NCBI GenBank assembly: GCA_021209335.1 | Contig: JAJOIN010000104.1 | Coordinates: forward strand, 1-45,117 | Direction of reading: 5' to 3' | DNA: 45,117 bases | Origin: Aeromonadaceae bacterium | GTDB lineage: Bacteria; Pseudomonadota; Gammaproteobacteria; Enterobacterales; Aeromonadaceae | In this document: in pieces, positions 8,292 to 16,641 of the stretch | Layout: every line of letters begins with the position of its first letter | Numbering within the stretch: position 1 is the stretch's first letter | Notes under the pieces: generated by a model | Told to the model about the DNA's origin: nothing | Databases searched by the model: none | Seen by the model: the letters and a program-made list of their open reading frames with translations, nothing else | Translations under genes and position numbers: made by a program

Positions 8292-8388
8292 GGTGTTTCT
8301 TCCTTGAGTAAATGAAGGGGGTCAACCCAGTCTATGGGTCGGTGACACTCTGTTCCGGTCGGCTTCGTCAGTCGTTCGAAACTTGCGC

Positions 8389-8417
8389 AGTATAGGGATG
8401 GCCTGGGGCAGGGGCAA
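8389..8417 (-). promoter_or_regulatory. Predicted promoter of the first PEP-CTERM gene
   Basis: Minus-strand TTGCCC (8412-8417) and TATACT (8389-8394) with exactly 17 bases between them, about 100 bases upstream of the start codon. This implies the gene is transcribed independently of its upstream paralogue, whose terminator is at 8507-8543. Confidence 0.55.
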
Positions 8418-8506
8418 CGGCGTCCGTTGAGCGGCTCTGTCCACCTGTTAGCTTTGACAGGGGCGCTGTGACTGGCTGGAGGGGGAAGGCGTGATCGGGT
8501 GACGGA

Positions 8507-8543
8507 CAGGCAATAAAAAACCCCCATGACAGGGGGCCTTTGC
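8507..8543. repeat. 37-bp repeat copy 2, terminator of the second PEP-CTERM gene
   Basis: Identical to 7652-7688 over all 37 bases, including the A6 tract and the CCCCC-ATGACA-GGGGG hairpin (8521-8536). On the minus strand it is a hairpin followed by six T, 22 bases after the stop of the gene at 8565. Flanking sequence on both sides diverges, so the identity is confined to the terminator. Confidence 0.85.
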
Positions 8544-8564
8544 AACTCCACACGCCTTGCCGGT

Positions 8565-9149
8565 TTAGACCGGTCGGGCGCCTTGTTGGCGGGTGCGCCG
8601 GGAGAGCAAGAGGCCGATCACACCGATACCCAGCAGGGCATAGGTTTGCGGCTCCGGCACGGCAGACACCGTCAGGTTGCTCACTTGCAGCGTGGACTGG
8701 AACTTCTTGTCCACGGCATTGCTGGCCACGAAGGTCACAGCCGTACTGCCCGTGGTTTCTACCGTGTAGCTGAAACTCTGCCAGCCGGTGGAGCGGGTAC
8801 CCAGGCCATCGCCCAGGCTCAAAACGTCGGCCAGTGTGGTGGCCTCATCACCGATGACAAACAGCGCAAAGTCATTAAACGGGCTGTAGTCGCTGGTGGT
8901 GAAGTTCCAGTTAAAGGAGATGACGCTACCGGCCACCAACTCCAGCACACTGGAGAGGGTCGAACCCGTGGTGCCGCCGTATTCGGCCGTGCTGTAGTTT
9001 TTGTTTTGGGTGGTGGAGAGGATGGCGCCGCTGCTGGTGTTGGTGACCTTGCCATTCGCCGTCCAAGTGCTGAGGTCAATCACCTCGGCAAAGGCACGCG
9101 GCGATAGCATCGCCAACATCAGGGGAAGGGCATAGAGTGTTTTTTTCAT
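8565..9149 (-). CDS. PEP-CTERM sorting-domain secreted protein (second copy)
   Basis: A 194-residue exported protein. I start at the ATG at 9149 (MKKTLYALPLMLAML) because it gives a proper signal peptide ending AFA and has AGGAAG just upstream; a longer frame from 9230 would bury the signal peptide. The mature domain parallels its neighbour: SFNWNFTTSDYSPFNDFALF and TGWQSFSYTV align with the same motifs, then a tail VPEPQTYALLGIGVIGLLLSRRTR. Role inferred: cell-surface or matrix protein sorted by an exosortase encoded elsewhere. The pair is a clear tandem duplication with divergence, each copy keeping its own promoter and an identical terminator. Confidence 0.88.
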   Translation of the reverse strand: MKKTLYALPLMLAMLSPRAFAEVIDLSTWTANGKVTNTSSGAILSTTQNKNYSTAEYGGTTGSTLSSVLELVAGSVISFNWNFTTSDYSPFNDFALFVIGDEATTLADVLSLGDGLGTRSTGWQSFSYTVETTGSTAVTFVASNAVDKKFQSTLQVSNLTVSAVPEPQTYALLGIGVIGLLLSRRTRQQGARPV

Positions 9150-9216
9150 CTTGTCTTCCTTGTGTGTTAGGGGGCTGCTGACGCAACCCCAGTGGGGAGA
9201 GCCGTGTTGCTTTGCC

Positions 9217-9245
9217 AGTCTAAATTTCAATCAGCCACGGCACAA
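9217..9245 (-). promoter_or_regulatory. Predicted promoter of the second PEP-CTERM gene
   Basis: Minus-strand TTGTGC (9240-9245) and TAGACT (9217-9222) spaced by 17 bases, giving a leader of about 60 bases to the ATG at 9149. Confidence 0.5.
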
Positions 9246-9368
9246 CTATCTATTACAAGCATTTCGCCTTAAAAGCGACGCTAGTTGATGATCCAGGGTG
9301 CCGGTATCCTTGACCAGGGGCGCAGCAAAGAGGCACAGCGCTGGGGTTGGCCGATAGAGGATGTGAGA

Positions 9369-9382
9369 TTGATCTTGATCAA
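9369..9382. promoter_or_regulatory. FNR-type palindrome TTGATCTTGATCAA
   Basis: An exact match to the FNR consensus TTGAT-N4-ATCAA. It lies about 165 bases upstream of the predicted start of the PEP-CTERM transcript and on the far side of the tRNA terminator from rpoD, so no annotated gene has it at a standard activating position. A short plus-strand transcript towards the hairpin at 9485-9517 is possible but unproven. Confidence 0.5.
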
Positions 9383-9484
9383 ATGGCGGCTCGATTATAG
9401 GGCAGTGGAATCCCCGTCACAATGGTCAGCCGCGGTGCGTGTGTCAGCCTGCCAAGCGTGATTTGCGCAGCCGTGCAAAAGCAG

Positions 9485-9517
9485 CAAGGGCTTACAACGA
9501 AATGCTGTAAGCCCTTG
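9485..9517 (-). terminator. Terminator hairpin downstream of tRNA-Ile2
   Basis: Perfect 12-bp stem CAAGGGCTTACA (9485-9496) with TGTAAGCCCTTG (9506-9517), 9-base loop, starting 7 bases beyond the tRNA 3' end. On the minus strand it is followed by CTGCTTTTGC; on the plus strand by GTTTATTT, so it could act in both directions. Confidence 0.75.
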
Positions 9518-9524
9518 GTTTATT

Positions 9525-9600
9525 TGGTGGCCCCTGTCCGACTTGAACGGACGACCAAGCGATTATGAGTCGCCTGCTCTAACCACTGAGCTAAGGGGCC
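9525..9600 (-). tRNA. tRNA-Ile2 (anticodon CAU, lysidine-modified)
   Basis: A complete 76-base cloverleaf: acceptor GGCCCCT/AGGGGCC, D-arm TAGCTCAGTGGTTAGAGC, anticodon loop CTCATAA, T-arm GTCCG-TTCAAGT-CGGAC, and an encoded CCA end (9525-9527). The body is almost the same as E. coli ileX/ileY, including the anticodon arm recognised by TilS, so the CAU anticodon should be read as AUA-decoding isoleucine, not methionine. It lies directly downstream of rpoD. The encoded CCA matters here because the cca gene in this window is frameshifted. Confidence 0.95.
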
Positions 9601-9614
9601 GAAATGTGGACTGG

Positions 9615-9643
9615 ATTATAGAGATACCGGGCGCGTGCGTCCA
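9615..9643 (-). promoter_or_regulatory. Promoter of tRNA-Ile2
   Basis: A perfect minus-strand -10 TATAAT (9615-9620) lies 14 bases before the tRNA 5' end. A weak -35 TGGACG (9638-9643) is 17 bases further upstream. This lets the tRNA be made independently of the rpoD operon. Confidence 0.6.
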
Positions 9644-9646
9644 GAT

Positions 9647-9687
9647 ATCAACAGGTTAGATGCGCATAAATGCATCAACCTGTTGAT
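9647..9687 (-). terminator. Hairpin at the end of the rpsU-dnaG-rpoD operon
   Basis: A 16-bp stem with one bulged A: ATCAACAGGTT (9647-9657) plus GATGC (9659-9663) pair with GCATC (9672-9676) plus AACCTGTTGAT (9677-9687), 8-base loop. It begins a few bases after the rpoD stop. No clear U-run follows, so it may be a processing or stabilising hairpin as much as a terminator. Confidence 0.55.
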
Positions 9688-9693
9688 GGGCGG

Positions 9694-11565
9694 TTATTCG
9701 TCCAGGAAGCTGCGCAGCACCTCGGAACGGCTGGGATGGCGCAACTTGCGCAATGCCTTGGCCTCGATCTGCCGGATCCGCTCCCGGGTGACGTCGAATT
9801 GCTTGCCGACCTCTTCCAGGGTGTGGTCCGTGTTCATGTCAATGCCAAAACGCATGCGCAAGACCTTGGCCTCCCGGGCGGTCAGACCGGCCAGCACTTC
9901 GCGGGTGGCGTTGCGCAGGCTCTCGCTGGTGGCCGCATCGGCGGGCAGGGCCAGGGTGGTGTCCTCGATAAAGTCCCCCAGATGGGAATCTTCATCATCG
10001 CCGATGGGGGTCTCCATGGAGATGGGCTCCTTGGCGATTTTCAGCACCTTACGGATCTTGTCTTCCGGCATGCCCATGCGCATGGCCAGCTCTTCCGGGT
10101 TGGGCTCGCGGCCCATCTCCTGCAGCATCTGGCGGGAGATGCGGTTGAGCTTGTTGATGGTCTCGATCATGTGTACCGGGATGCGGATGGTCCGCGCCTG
10201 ATCCGCGATGGAGCGGGTGATGGCCTGCCGGATCCACCAGGTGGCATAGGTGGAGAACTTGTAGCCACGACGGTACTCGAACTTGTCCACCGCCTTCATC
10301 AGACCTATGTTGCCTTCCTGGATCAGATCCAGGAACTGCAGTCCGCGGTTGGTGTACTTCTTGGCGATGGAGATCACCAGACGCAGGTTTGCCTCCACCA
10401 TCTCTTTCTTGGCTCGGCGGGCCTTGGCCTCACCTATGCTCATGCGGCGGTTGATATCCTTGATCTGGGCGATGACCAGGCCAGTCTCTTCCTCGATCTG
10501 CTGCAGCTTGGCGATGCCCCGTTGCACCTCTTCATCCACCCCCTGCAGGGCGGAGGACCAGCTCTTGCCGGCGGCCTTGGCCGCTTCGAACCAGGCCTGC
10601 TCTGATTCGTTGTTGGTGAAGGCGGCGACGAAGTTTTTCTTCGGCATCTTGGCCTGTTCGACACAGGCTTTCATGATGATGCGCTCCTGCACCCGCACCC
10701 GCTCCATCATGTCGCGCATGTTGGAGACCAGGCGGTCGAACTGCTTGGGTACCAGTCGGAACTGACGGAATACATCGGCCAACTGCTGGATATGGTTCAG
10801 GGTGTCCGGGTGCTCGCGCCCCAGGCTGCGGATGCTGCTGCGGGTCAGCTCGTACTTTTCACGCAGCTCGGTGAACTTCTGACGAGCCACTTCCGGGTCT
10901 GGGCCGCCATCATCATCGCTGCTGTCGTCGCTGCTACCGTCGCCGTCCTCATCCTCGTCTTCGTCATCGTCCGCGGCGCTTTTGTCCTCGTCCTCCAACT
11001 CGCCTTCACCCAGCTCGGAGCCGATATGGGTGGCTGTCGGGGCCACGTCATCGGTCTCGTTAGGGTCGACAAAGCCGGAGATGATGTCCGACAGGCGCAA
11101 CTGGCCGGCGTCATGGCGGTCGTATTGCTCCAGCAGGTAGGTAATGGCTTCCGGGTATTCGGCCACGGAGCTCTGCACCTGATTGATGCCATCCTCGATG
11201 CGTTTGGCGATGTCGATCTCGCCCTCACGAGTGAGCAGCTCCACCGTGCCCATTTCGCGCATATACATGCGCACGGGATCCGTGGTGCGGCCGATCTCAG
11301 ATTCCACTGAGGCGAGCACCTGAGCGGCGGCCTCGGCCGCATCTTCATCGGCGGCGCTCTCGGTCATGATGAGGTCATCGGCATCCGGGGCGTTTTCCAC
11401 CACCTGGATACCCATGTCATTGATCATCTGAATGATGTCTTCTATCTGATCCGAGTCAACGATGTCCTGCGGCAGGTGATCGTTGACCTCGGAATAGGTC
11501 AGATAGCCCTGTTCTTTACCTTTGGCAACAAGGAGTTTAAGCTGCGACTGCGGGGTTTGCTCCAT
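9694..11565 (-). CDS. rpoD: RNA polymerase sigma-70 factor RpoD
   Basis: The housekeeping sigma factor. From the N-terminus: region 1.1 ([26 protein letters not shown]), region 1.2 ([15 protein letters not shown]), a long acidic non-conserved region around 185-225 (runs of Asp/Glu and Ser), region 2 ([26 protein letters not shown] and [15 protein letters not shown], the -10 recognition helix), region 3, and region 4.2 ([30 protein letters not shown]) which reads the -35. I start at the ATG at 11565 (MEQTPQSQ), the family start, with GGATGAG upstream; an ATG three codons earlier (11574) lacks a good ribosome-binding site. Last gene of the macromolecular synthesis operon. Confidence 0.97.
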   Translation of the reverse strand: MEQTPQSQLKLLVAKGKEQGYLTYSEVNDHLPQDIVDSDQIEDIIQMINDMGIQVVENAPDADDLIMTESAADEDAAEAAAQVLASVESEIGRTTDPVRMYMREMGTVELLTREGEIDIAKRIEDGINQVQSSVAEYPEAITYLLEQYDRHDAGQLRLSDIISGFVDPNETDDVAPTATHIGSELGEGELEDEDKSAADDDEDEDEDGDGSSDDSSDDDGGPDPEVARQKFTELREKYELTRSSIRSLGREHPDTLNHIQQLADVFRQFRLVPKQFDRLVSNMRDMMERVRVQERIIMKACVEQAKMPKKNFVAAFTNNESEQAWFEAAKAAGKSWSSALQGVDEEVQRGIAKLQQIEEETGLVIAQIKDINRRMSIGEAKARRAKKEMVEANLRLVISIAKKYTNRGLQFLDLIQEGNIGLMKAVDKFEYRRGYKFSTYATWWIRQAITRSIADQARTIRIPVHMIETINKLNRISRQMLQEMGREPNPEELAMRMGMPEDKIRKVLKIAKEPISMETPIGDDEDSHLGDFIEDTTLALPADAATSESLRNATREVLAGLTAREAKVLRMRFGIDMNTDHTLEEVGKQFDVTRERIRQIEAKALRKLRHPSRSEVLRSFLDE

Positions 11566-11623
11566 AGAACTCATCCGGTTGGTGTGGCAAGGGGGGTCGA
11601 TACCGTCACGTGCGAAGCCGGCG

Positions 11624-11629
11624 ATAGTA
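11624..11629 (-). promoter_or_regulatory. Candidate -10 for rpoD within the dnaG-rpoD gap
   Basis: Minus-strand TACTAT in the context TTGCTACTATCGCC, about 60 bases before the rpoD start, preceded by an AT-rich stretch. No good -35 is visible. A separate promoter for rpoD in the 260-base dnaG-rpoD gap would fit the much greater need for sigma than for primase. Confidence 0.35.
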
Positions 11630-11837
11630 GCAAAATTTCACCAAAAAAGCACGCTCGCCTTGGATAATGCGTAAAAGACCGCCGCCCCGGGCCTTGGCCG
11701 GGCATATCGGTCTGCATAGTCTCTGTTTTCACGTCTAATTTATGTTTCCCGTAGCCGGGCGTCCCCAAGGTATAGGGGCGTCGGGATCAAATTTCAATAG
11801 CCAGGTCACTCTTTTTCTAGGGATGCTGCGCCGGTAT

Positions 11838-13601
11838 CTAGGGTGTGCTCCGTGGGTGGCGCTCGCTCAGCAACAGCATCAGCTCCTGCGTTTCCTCGCG
11901 GCTCAGCCTGCCCTGGCTGCCTTTTTCCTGCAGCTCATCCAGCCGTTGTTGCAAATAGAGTTCGATGAGGCGGGCGCAGGTGTCTTCCAGCTCTTCCCGG
12001 ATATGTTCGCCGATGGCCACCTCCTCCAGGCTGGCCAGTTGGGCCAGGCCATCCCCCTCCCGGGTGCCACGCCACTGCTCCAGCAGTTGCCCTGTGGTGA
12101 GGGGGCGGGCCTGCACCTGGGCCAGCAGTTGCAGCAAGAAGCCGATGCCCGGCTGCTTGAGGGCCCGCAGCTCATCCGGCAGCGGCGGCAGCTCGGCGGC
12201 GATGGCCGGGTGCTGTACCACCAGGGCGATGGCCCGGCGCACCAGGGTCAGCTTGATCTTGCCGGCCTTGGCGCCGGCCGGAAGCGGCTCCTGGGCCTGG
12301 CGCTCCTGCCGGGCCAGTAGCTCCTTGAGGCGCTTCTCGTTTTCCCCCCAGCGCAATTGGCTGGAGAGACGGGTGATCAGGCCCTCCCGGGTGAAGCCTT
12401 CCGGCACCCGGCGAATGAGGGCGATGGCCTTGTTGGCCAGTTCGTGCTTGCCGGCTTCGCCTTCCAGTGCCAGATCCCGCGCCAACCGCTCGAACAGGAA
12501 GTCTGCAAAAGATTGGGCCTGATCCAGCGCCTGCTCAAAGGCGTCCTTGCCTTCGGCACGGATGAAGGAGTCGGGATCGTGCTCCGGCGGCAGGAAGACG
12601 AACTTCAGTTCCTTGCCGTCCTGCAGACAGGGCAGGGCATTTTCCAGGGCGCGCCAGGCGGCCTCCCGGCCGGCATTGTCACCGTCGTAGCAGCAGATCA
12701 CCTGGGCCGTGGTGCGAAACAGCAGGTGCATGTGCTCGGCGGTGGTGGAGGTCCCCAGCGAGGCCACCGCATAGTCGACGCCGTACTGGGCCAGCGCCAC
12801 CACGTCCATGTAGCCTTCCACGATCAGGATGCGGGCGGGCTCCTTGTGGGCCTGGCGTACCTCATAGAGGCCGTACAGCTCCTTGCCCTTGTGGAAGATG
12901 GGGGTCTCGGGGGAGTTGAGGTACTTGGGGGTGCCGTCCCCCAGTACCCGGCCGCCAAAACCGATGATCCGTCCCCGGCGATCGCGGATGGGAAACATGA
13001 TGCGATCGCGAAAGCGGTCATAGCTGCGGCCCTGCTCCTTCTTGATCAGCATGCCCAGGGTTTCCAGCTGCTCTTCGCTCTGGCGGTTGCGCACCAGCAA
13101 CTGACGCAGGCCGTCCCAGCCGGCTGGGGCATAACCGATGGCAAATTGCTTGACCACCTGGCCGCTGAGACCCCGACCCTTGAGGTAGTCGATGGCCGCC
13201 GGCGCCTGGCGCAGCTGGCTCTGGTAGAACTGGCAGGCCTGCTCTAGCAGCTGGTAATGATCCCGGGCTACCTGGGGATCCGGGCCGGATCTGTCCTGGC
13301 TCTCTTCGGGGATCTTCAGGCCGTGCAGATCGGCCAGCTCTTCGATGGCATCGCGAAAGCCCAGGCCGTCGTACTCCATCATGAAGCTGATGGCGTTGCC
13401 GTGGGCGCCGCAGCCGAAGCAGTGGTAGAACTGTTTTTCTGGACTGACGGAAAAGGAGGGGCTCTTCTCGTTATGGAAGGGGCAGCAGGCCTGGTAGTTT
13501 TTGCCGGCCTTCTTCAGCTGTACCCGGCTGTCGATCAGCTCGACGATATCGGTCCGGGCCAGAAGATCTTCGATAAAGGACTGGGGGATCCTGCCTGCCA
13601 A
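11838..13601 (-). CDS. dnaG: DNA primase DnaG
   Basis: Makes RNA primers for leading- and lagging-strand synthesis and binds the DnaB helicase. A 587-residue protein with the N-terminal CHC2 zinc ribbon (C40, H43, C61, C64 in CCPFHNEKSPSF and CFGCGAHGNA), the primase core, the TOPRIM catalytic domain (LIVEGYMDVVALAQYGVDYAVASLGT, then CYDGDNAGREAA) and a C-terminal DnaB-binding domain at about 450-587. The start is TTG at 13601, giving MAGRIPQSFI, matching the family start exactly; GGAG is 7 bases upstream. The rare start codon plus a U-rich hairpin just upstream both limit its synthesis, in line with the low primase level known for this operon. Confidence 0.96.
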   Translation of the reverse strand: MAGRIPQSFIEDLLARTDIVELIDSRVQLKKAGKNYQACCPFHNEKSPSFSVSPEKQFYHCFGCGAHGNAISFMMEYDGLGFRDAIEELADLHGLKIPEESQDRSGPDPQVARDHYQLLEQACQFYQSQLRQAPAAIDYLKGRGLSGQVVKQFAIGYAPAGWDGLRQLLVRNRQSEEQLETLGMLIKKEQGRSYDRFRDRIMFPIRDRRGRIIGFGGRVLGDGTPKYLNSPETPIFHKGKELYGLYEVRQAHKEPARILIVEGYMDVVALAQYGVDYAVASLGTSTTAEHMHLLFRTTAQVICCYDGDNAGREAAWRALENALPCLQDGKELKFVFLPPEHDPDSFIRAEGKDAFEQALDQAQSFADFLFERLARDLALEGEAGKHELANKAIALIRRVPEGFTREGLITRLSSQLRWGENEKRLKELLARQERQAQEPLPAGAKAGKIKLTLVRRAIALVVQHPAIAAELPPLPDELRALKQPGIGFLLQLLAQVQARPLTTGQLLEQWRGTREGDGLAQLASLEEVAIGEHIREELEDTCARLIELYLQQRLDELQEKGSQGRLSREETQELMLLLSERHPRSTP

Positions 13602-13615
13602 GTTACACTCCGCAC

Positions 13616-13651
13616 AAATAAATAAGCCGCGCTATCCTACGACGGCGCGGC
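13616..13651 (-). terminator. Internal attenuating terminator between yqeY and dnaG
   Basis: Stem GCCGCGC (13645-13651 on the minus reading) with GCGCGGC (13626-13632), 12-base loop, followed on the minus strand by TTATTTATTTG. It sits directly ahead of dnaG, equivalent in position to the partial terminator known before dnaG in E. coli, and should let only part of the rpsU transcript continue into dnaG-rpoD. Confidence 0.65.
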
Positions 13652-13673
13652 CTATTATCGGAAACGTCAGGGA

Positions 13674-14117
13674 CTATGCCAACCGCGCCTTTATCTTGGC
13701 GCTCAGGGCGCCCATGTCGACCCGCCCTTGAACCTTGGGACGCAGGGTGTTCATCACCTGTCCCATGGCCTGCATGCCGCTGACACCCAGTTCGGCCAGC
13801 GTCGCATCGATCAGCTGATCCAGCTCGGCTTCGCTCAGTGGCTGAGGCAGGAAGCACTGCAGCACGCCGATTTCGGCCTGCTCGGCATCCGCCAGATCCT
13901 GGCGTCCTGCGCTTTCGAACTGGCTGATGGCATCCTTACGCTGCTTAACCATCTTGGCGATGACCGCCACTATGTCAGCGTCTGCCAGTGTGGTGCGGGT
14001 ATCCACTTCCACCTGTTTGATTTCGGCCATCAGGAGGCGCAAGGTACCAACGCGGGCCTTATCTTTGGCCAGCATGGCTTGCTTGAGATCGCCCTTGATC
14101 TGTTCTTGCAGTGACAT
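13674..14117 (-). CDS. yqeY: YqeY/GatB-like domain protein
   Basis: A 147-residue helical protein of the YqeY family, related to the tRNA-binding tail of GatB/GatE. It begins MSLQEQIKGDLKQAMLAKDKARVGTLRLL and keeps the family pattern around FLPQPLSEAEL and MGQVMNTLRPKVQGR. The molecular role is not established; a link to tRNA or amidotransferase is inferred from the domain. It lies between rpsU and dnaG, as in many gammaproteobacteria other than E. coli. Confidence 0.9.
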   Translation of the reverse strand: MSLQEQIKGDLKQAMLAKDKARVGTLRLLMAEIKQVEVDTRTTLADADIVAVIAKMVKQRKDAISQFESAGRQDLADAEQAEIGVLQCFLPQPLSEAELDQLIDATLAELGVSGMQAMGQVMNTLRPKVQGRVDMGALSAKIKARLA

Positions 14118-14148
14118 GGTTCAGCGTCCTCGGCGGGTGACCGGCCGA

Positions 14149-14418
<270 letters not shown>

Positions 14419-14435
14419 CTAAAAAATGGTGCGGA

Positions 14436-14464
14436 ATTTTAAGCCCAAGCAAGGGGGCAAGTAA
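14436..14464 (-). promoter_or_regulatory. Promoter of the rpsU-yqeY-dnaG-rpoD operon
   Basis: Minus-strand TTACTT (14459-14464) and TAAAAT (14436-14441) separated by 17 bases, in the gap shared with divergent tsaD. The predicted transcript starts about 60-65 bases before rpsU. Confidence 0.6.
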
Positions 14465-14545
14465 ACCCCGATCAGATCCTGCTGGTTTAAAAAACCGCCG
14501 GAATGTACCATACCGCGCTCCAGTTAGCAGCCAATTTTTGCCCTC

Positions 14546-15559
14546 ATGCGTGTTTTAGGTATCGAAACGTCCTGCGACGAGACCGGGATTGCGATCTTCG
14601 ATGATCGCCTCGGGATCCTCAGTCATCAATTGTATAGCCAAGTCAAGCTGCATGCCGATTACGGCGGTGTGGTGCCTGAGCTGGCGAGCCGGGATCATGT
14701 GCGCAAGATCCTGCCCCTGATCCAGGCGGCGCTGGCCGAGGCCGGGTGCGGATCCGAGGATATTGACGGTGTGGCCTACACCGCCGGCCCGGGTCTGGTG
14801 GGGGCCCTGTTGGTGGGGGCCACTGTGGGGCGCTCCCTGGCCCTGGCCTGGAACAAACCGGCGGTGGCGGTGCATCACATGGAGGGCCATCTGCTGGCTC
14901 CCATGCTTGAAGAAACCGCGCCCGAGTTTCCCTTTTTGGCTCTGTTGGTCTCCGGCGGTCACACCCTGCTGGTGCGGGTCGATGGCATAGGCCGTTATCA
15001 GATCCTGGGGGAGTCGGTGGACGATGCCGCCGGCGAGGCCTTCGACAAGACCGCCAAGCTGCTGGGGCTGGATTATCCCGGCGGGGTACAGCTGGCCCGG
15101 CTGGCCGAATCCGGCACCCCGGGGCGCTTCGTCTTCCCCCGGCCCATGACCGACAGACCCGGCCTGGATTTCAGCTTCTCCGGTCTCAAGACCTTTGCCG
15201 CCAACACCATTCACCAGCAGGGTGACGATGCCCAGACCCGGGCCGATATTGCCCACGCCTTCCAGGCGGCGGTGGTGGACACTCTGGCCATCAAGTGCAG
15301 GCGGGCCTTGAAGGAAACCGGCCTCAACCGGCTGGTGATGGCCGGCGGCGTCAGTGCCAACCGCCAGCTGCGGGCACAGCTGGCCGAGATGATGGCCGAA
15401 CTCAAGGGGCAGGTGTTCTATCCGCGCCCCGAATACTGTACCGACAACGGCGCCATGATCGCCTACGCCGGCTTGCAGCGGCTCAAGGCCGGCCAGACGG
15501 TGGGGTTGGAGCTGGTGGTGAAGCCGCGTTGGAGTCTGGACTCACTGCCGCCGGTGTGA
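14546..15559 (+). CDS. tsaD: tRNA N6-threonylcarbamoyladenosine transferase TsaD
   Basis: Transfers the threonylcarbamoyl group to A37 of ANN-decoding tRNAs, working with TsaB and TsaE; cytoplasmic. The 337 residues match the family length. Visible motifs: [16 protein letters not shown] at the start, the metal-binding HHMEGHL near 110, the SGGHT loop near 137 and the second ASKHA phosphate loop [10 protein letters not shown] near 270. The gene diverges from rpsU and its last 18 bases overlap the convergent plsY. Confidence 0.97.
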   Translation: MRVLGIETSCDETGIAIFDDRLGILSHQLYSQVKLHADYGGVVPELASRDHVRKILPLIQAALAEAGCGSEDIDGVAYTAGPGLVGALLVGATVGRSLALAWNKPAVAVHHMEGHLLAPMLEETAPEFPFLALLVSGGHTLLVRVDGIGRYQILGESVDDAAGEAFDKTAKLLGLDYPGGVQLARLAESGTPGRFVFPRPMTDRPGLDFSFSGLKTFAANTIHQQGDDAQTRADIAHAFQAAVVDTLAIKCRRALKETGLNRLVMAGGVSANRQLRAQLAEMMAELKGQVFYPRPEYCTDNGAMIAYAGLQRLKAGQTVGLELVVKPRWSLDSLPPV

Positions 15560-16150
15560 GCCGCGCTTGTGCCACAGTCTGGGCTCCTGACGGTGCAGCA
15601 ATCGGTTGATGTTTTCGTGATGCCGGTAGATGACGAGGCAGCAGAGCATGGCCACCGGCAGCGTGTATTCGGGTTTGAGCAGGTAGGTATAGAGGGGCGC
15701 CAGCAGGGCGGCGATGATGGCCGCCAGCGAGGAGTAGCCCGACAGCAGCAGCACGATCAGCCAACTGCAGATCATGAAGGCGCCCATGTCCAGGCCGATG
15801 GGCATCAGGGCGCCCAGTGCCGTGGCGACGCCCTTGCCGCCGCGGAACTGAAAGAACAGCGGGTACATGTGCCCCAGGCAGGCGGCGATGGCGATGAGCC
15901 CTAAGTAGAAGGGGCTGACCTTGAGGTACCAGGCCAGGTAGACGGGCACTGTGCCCTTGAGCATGTCGCACAGCAAGACCCAGAGGGCGGCCAGCTTGCT
16001 GCCCTGGCGCAGTACATTGGTGGCGCCGGGATTGTGGGAGCCATAACCCCGGGGATCGGGCAGGCCATAGCAGCGGCTCACCAGCACTGCGCTGGAGATG
16101 GAGCCGAACAAGTAGGCCAGCACTATCATGCTCAGGGATATGGGGGTCAT
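15542..16150 (-). CDS. plsY: Glycerol-3-phosphate acyltransferase PlsY
   Basis: PlsY transfers an acyl group from acyl-phosphate to glycerol-3-phosphate, the first step of phospholipid synthesis, in the inner membrane. A 202-residue protein with five or so membrane segments and the three family motifs: [11 protein letters not shown] near 16, the glycine-rich [12 protein letters not shown] near 37, and the [12 protein letters not shown] loop near 102. It overlaps the end of tsaD by 18 bases, tail to tail, and diverges from folB. The last 15 residues are basic. Confidence 0.95.
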   Translation of the reverse strand: MTPISLSMIVLAYLFGSISSAVLVSRCYGLPDPRGYGSHNPGATNVLRQGSKLAALWVLLCDMLKGTVPVYLAWYLKVSPFYLGLIAIAACLGHMYPLFFQFRGGKGVATALGALMPIGLDMGAFMICSWLIVLLLSGYSSLAAIIAALLAPLYTYLLKPEYTLPVAMLCCLVIYRHHENINRLLHRQEPRLWHKRGSHRRQ

Positions 16151-16290
16151 GTTCCTCGCTGTATTTGTTCATCCCGGCTGGGGTATGATCCCGCCCTCAA
16201 TTGGCCACCATCATAGCCTGTCCGGTGGTCAAGAGGTATCCGACCTGTTTTTTAGACAGTCGTTCACAGCCTAACAGAGAAAGGACACAG

Positions 16291-16641
16291 ATGGATAAGG
16301 TGTTTATCACTGGCCTGGAGGTGTATTGCACCATCGGGGTCTACGACTGGGAGAAGTCGATCCGCCAGAAGCTGGTGCTGGATCTGGAGATGGATCATGA
16401 CAACCGCCCTGCGGCGGCGGCGGACGATATCGCCCTGGCGCTGGATTATGATCGCTTGTCGCGTCGGGTCACCGACCTGGTGAGCCAAGCCCCGCTGGAG
16501 CTGGTCGAAACGGTGGCCGAGCGGGTGGCGGCTGTCATCCTGGGCGAGTTTGGCGTGACACGGGTGCGGGTGCGGGTGGCCAAGCCCGGTGCCGTGGCCA
16601 ATGCCCGCGAGGTGGGCGTGGAGATAGTGCGGGAGGCCTGA
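16291..16641 (+). CDS. folB: Dihydroneopterin aldolase
   Basis: FolB converts 7,8-dihydroneopterin to 6-hydroxymethyl-7,8-dihydropterin and glycolaldehyde in folate synthesis. I start at 16291 (MDKVFITGLEVYCTIGVYDWEK), the family start, with AGGA 6 bases upstream; a longer frame from 16201 has no support. 116 residues, normal length. The conserved tyrosine/glutamate region (GVYDWE) and the C-terminal VRVAKPGAVANAREVGVEI are present, including the catalytic lysine. Its TGA overlaps the ATG of folK by one base, so the two consecutive folate enzymes are coupled. Confidence 0.94.
   Translation: MDKVFITGLEVYCTIGVYDWEKSIRQKLVLDLEMDHDNRPAAAADDIALALDYDRLSRRVTDLVSQAPLELVETVAERVAAVILGEFGVTRVRVRVAKPGAVANAREVGVEIVREA

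Larger units (their letters stand above)
9150..9524. other. Gene-free region between the PEP-CTERM gene and the tRNA
   Basis: No convincing reading frame in 375 bases. It holds the predicted promoter of the leftward PEP-CTERM gene (9217-9245), a perfect FNR-type palindrome (9369-9382), a plus-strand GATTAT (9393-9398) and the strong hairpin that ends the tRNA transcript (9485-9517). The middle portion, about 9246-9368, shows nothing I can assign. Confidence 0.6.

Noticed and set aside
9525-9600. Elongator or initiator tRNA-Met from the CAU anticodon
   Set aside because: The acceptor, D-arm and anticodon arm match the isoacceptor Ile2 (E. coli ileX type), not tRNA-Met or tRNA-fMet.
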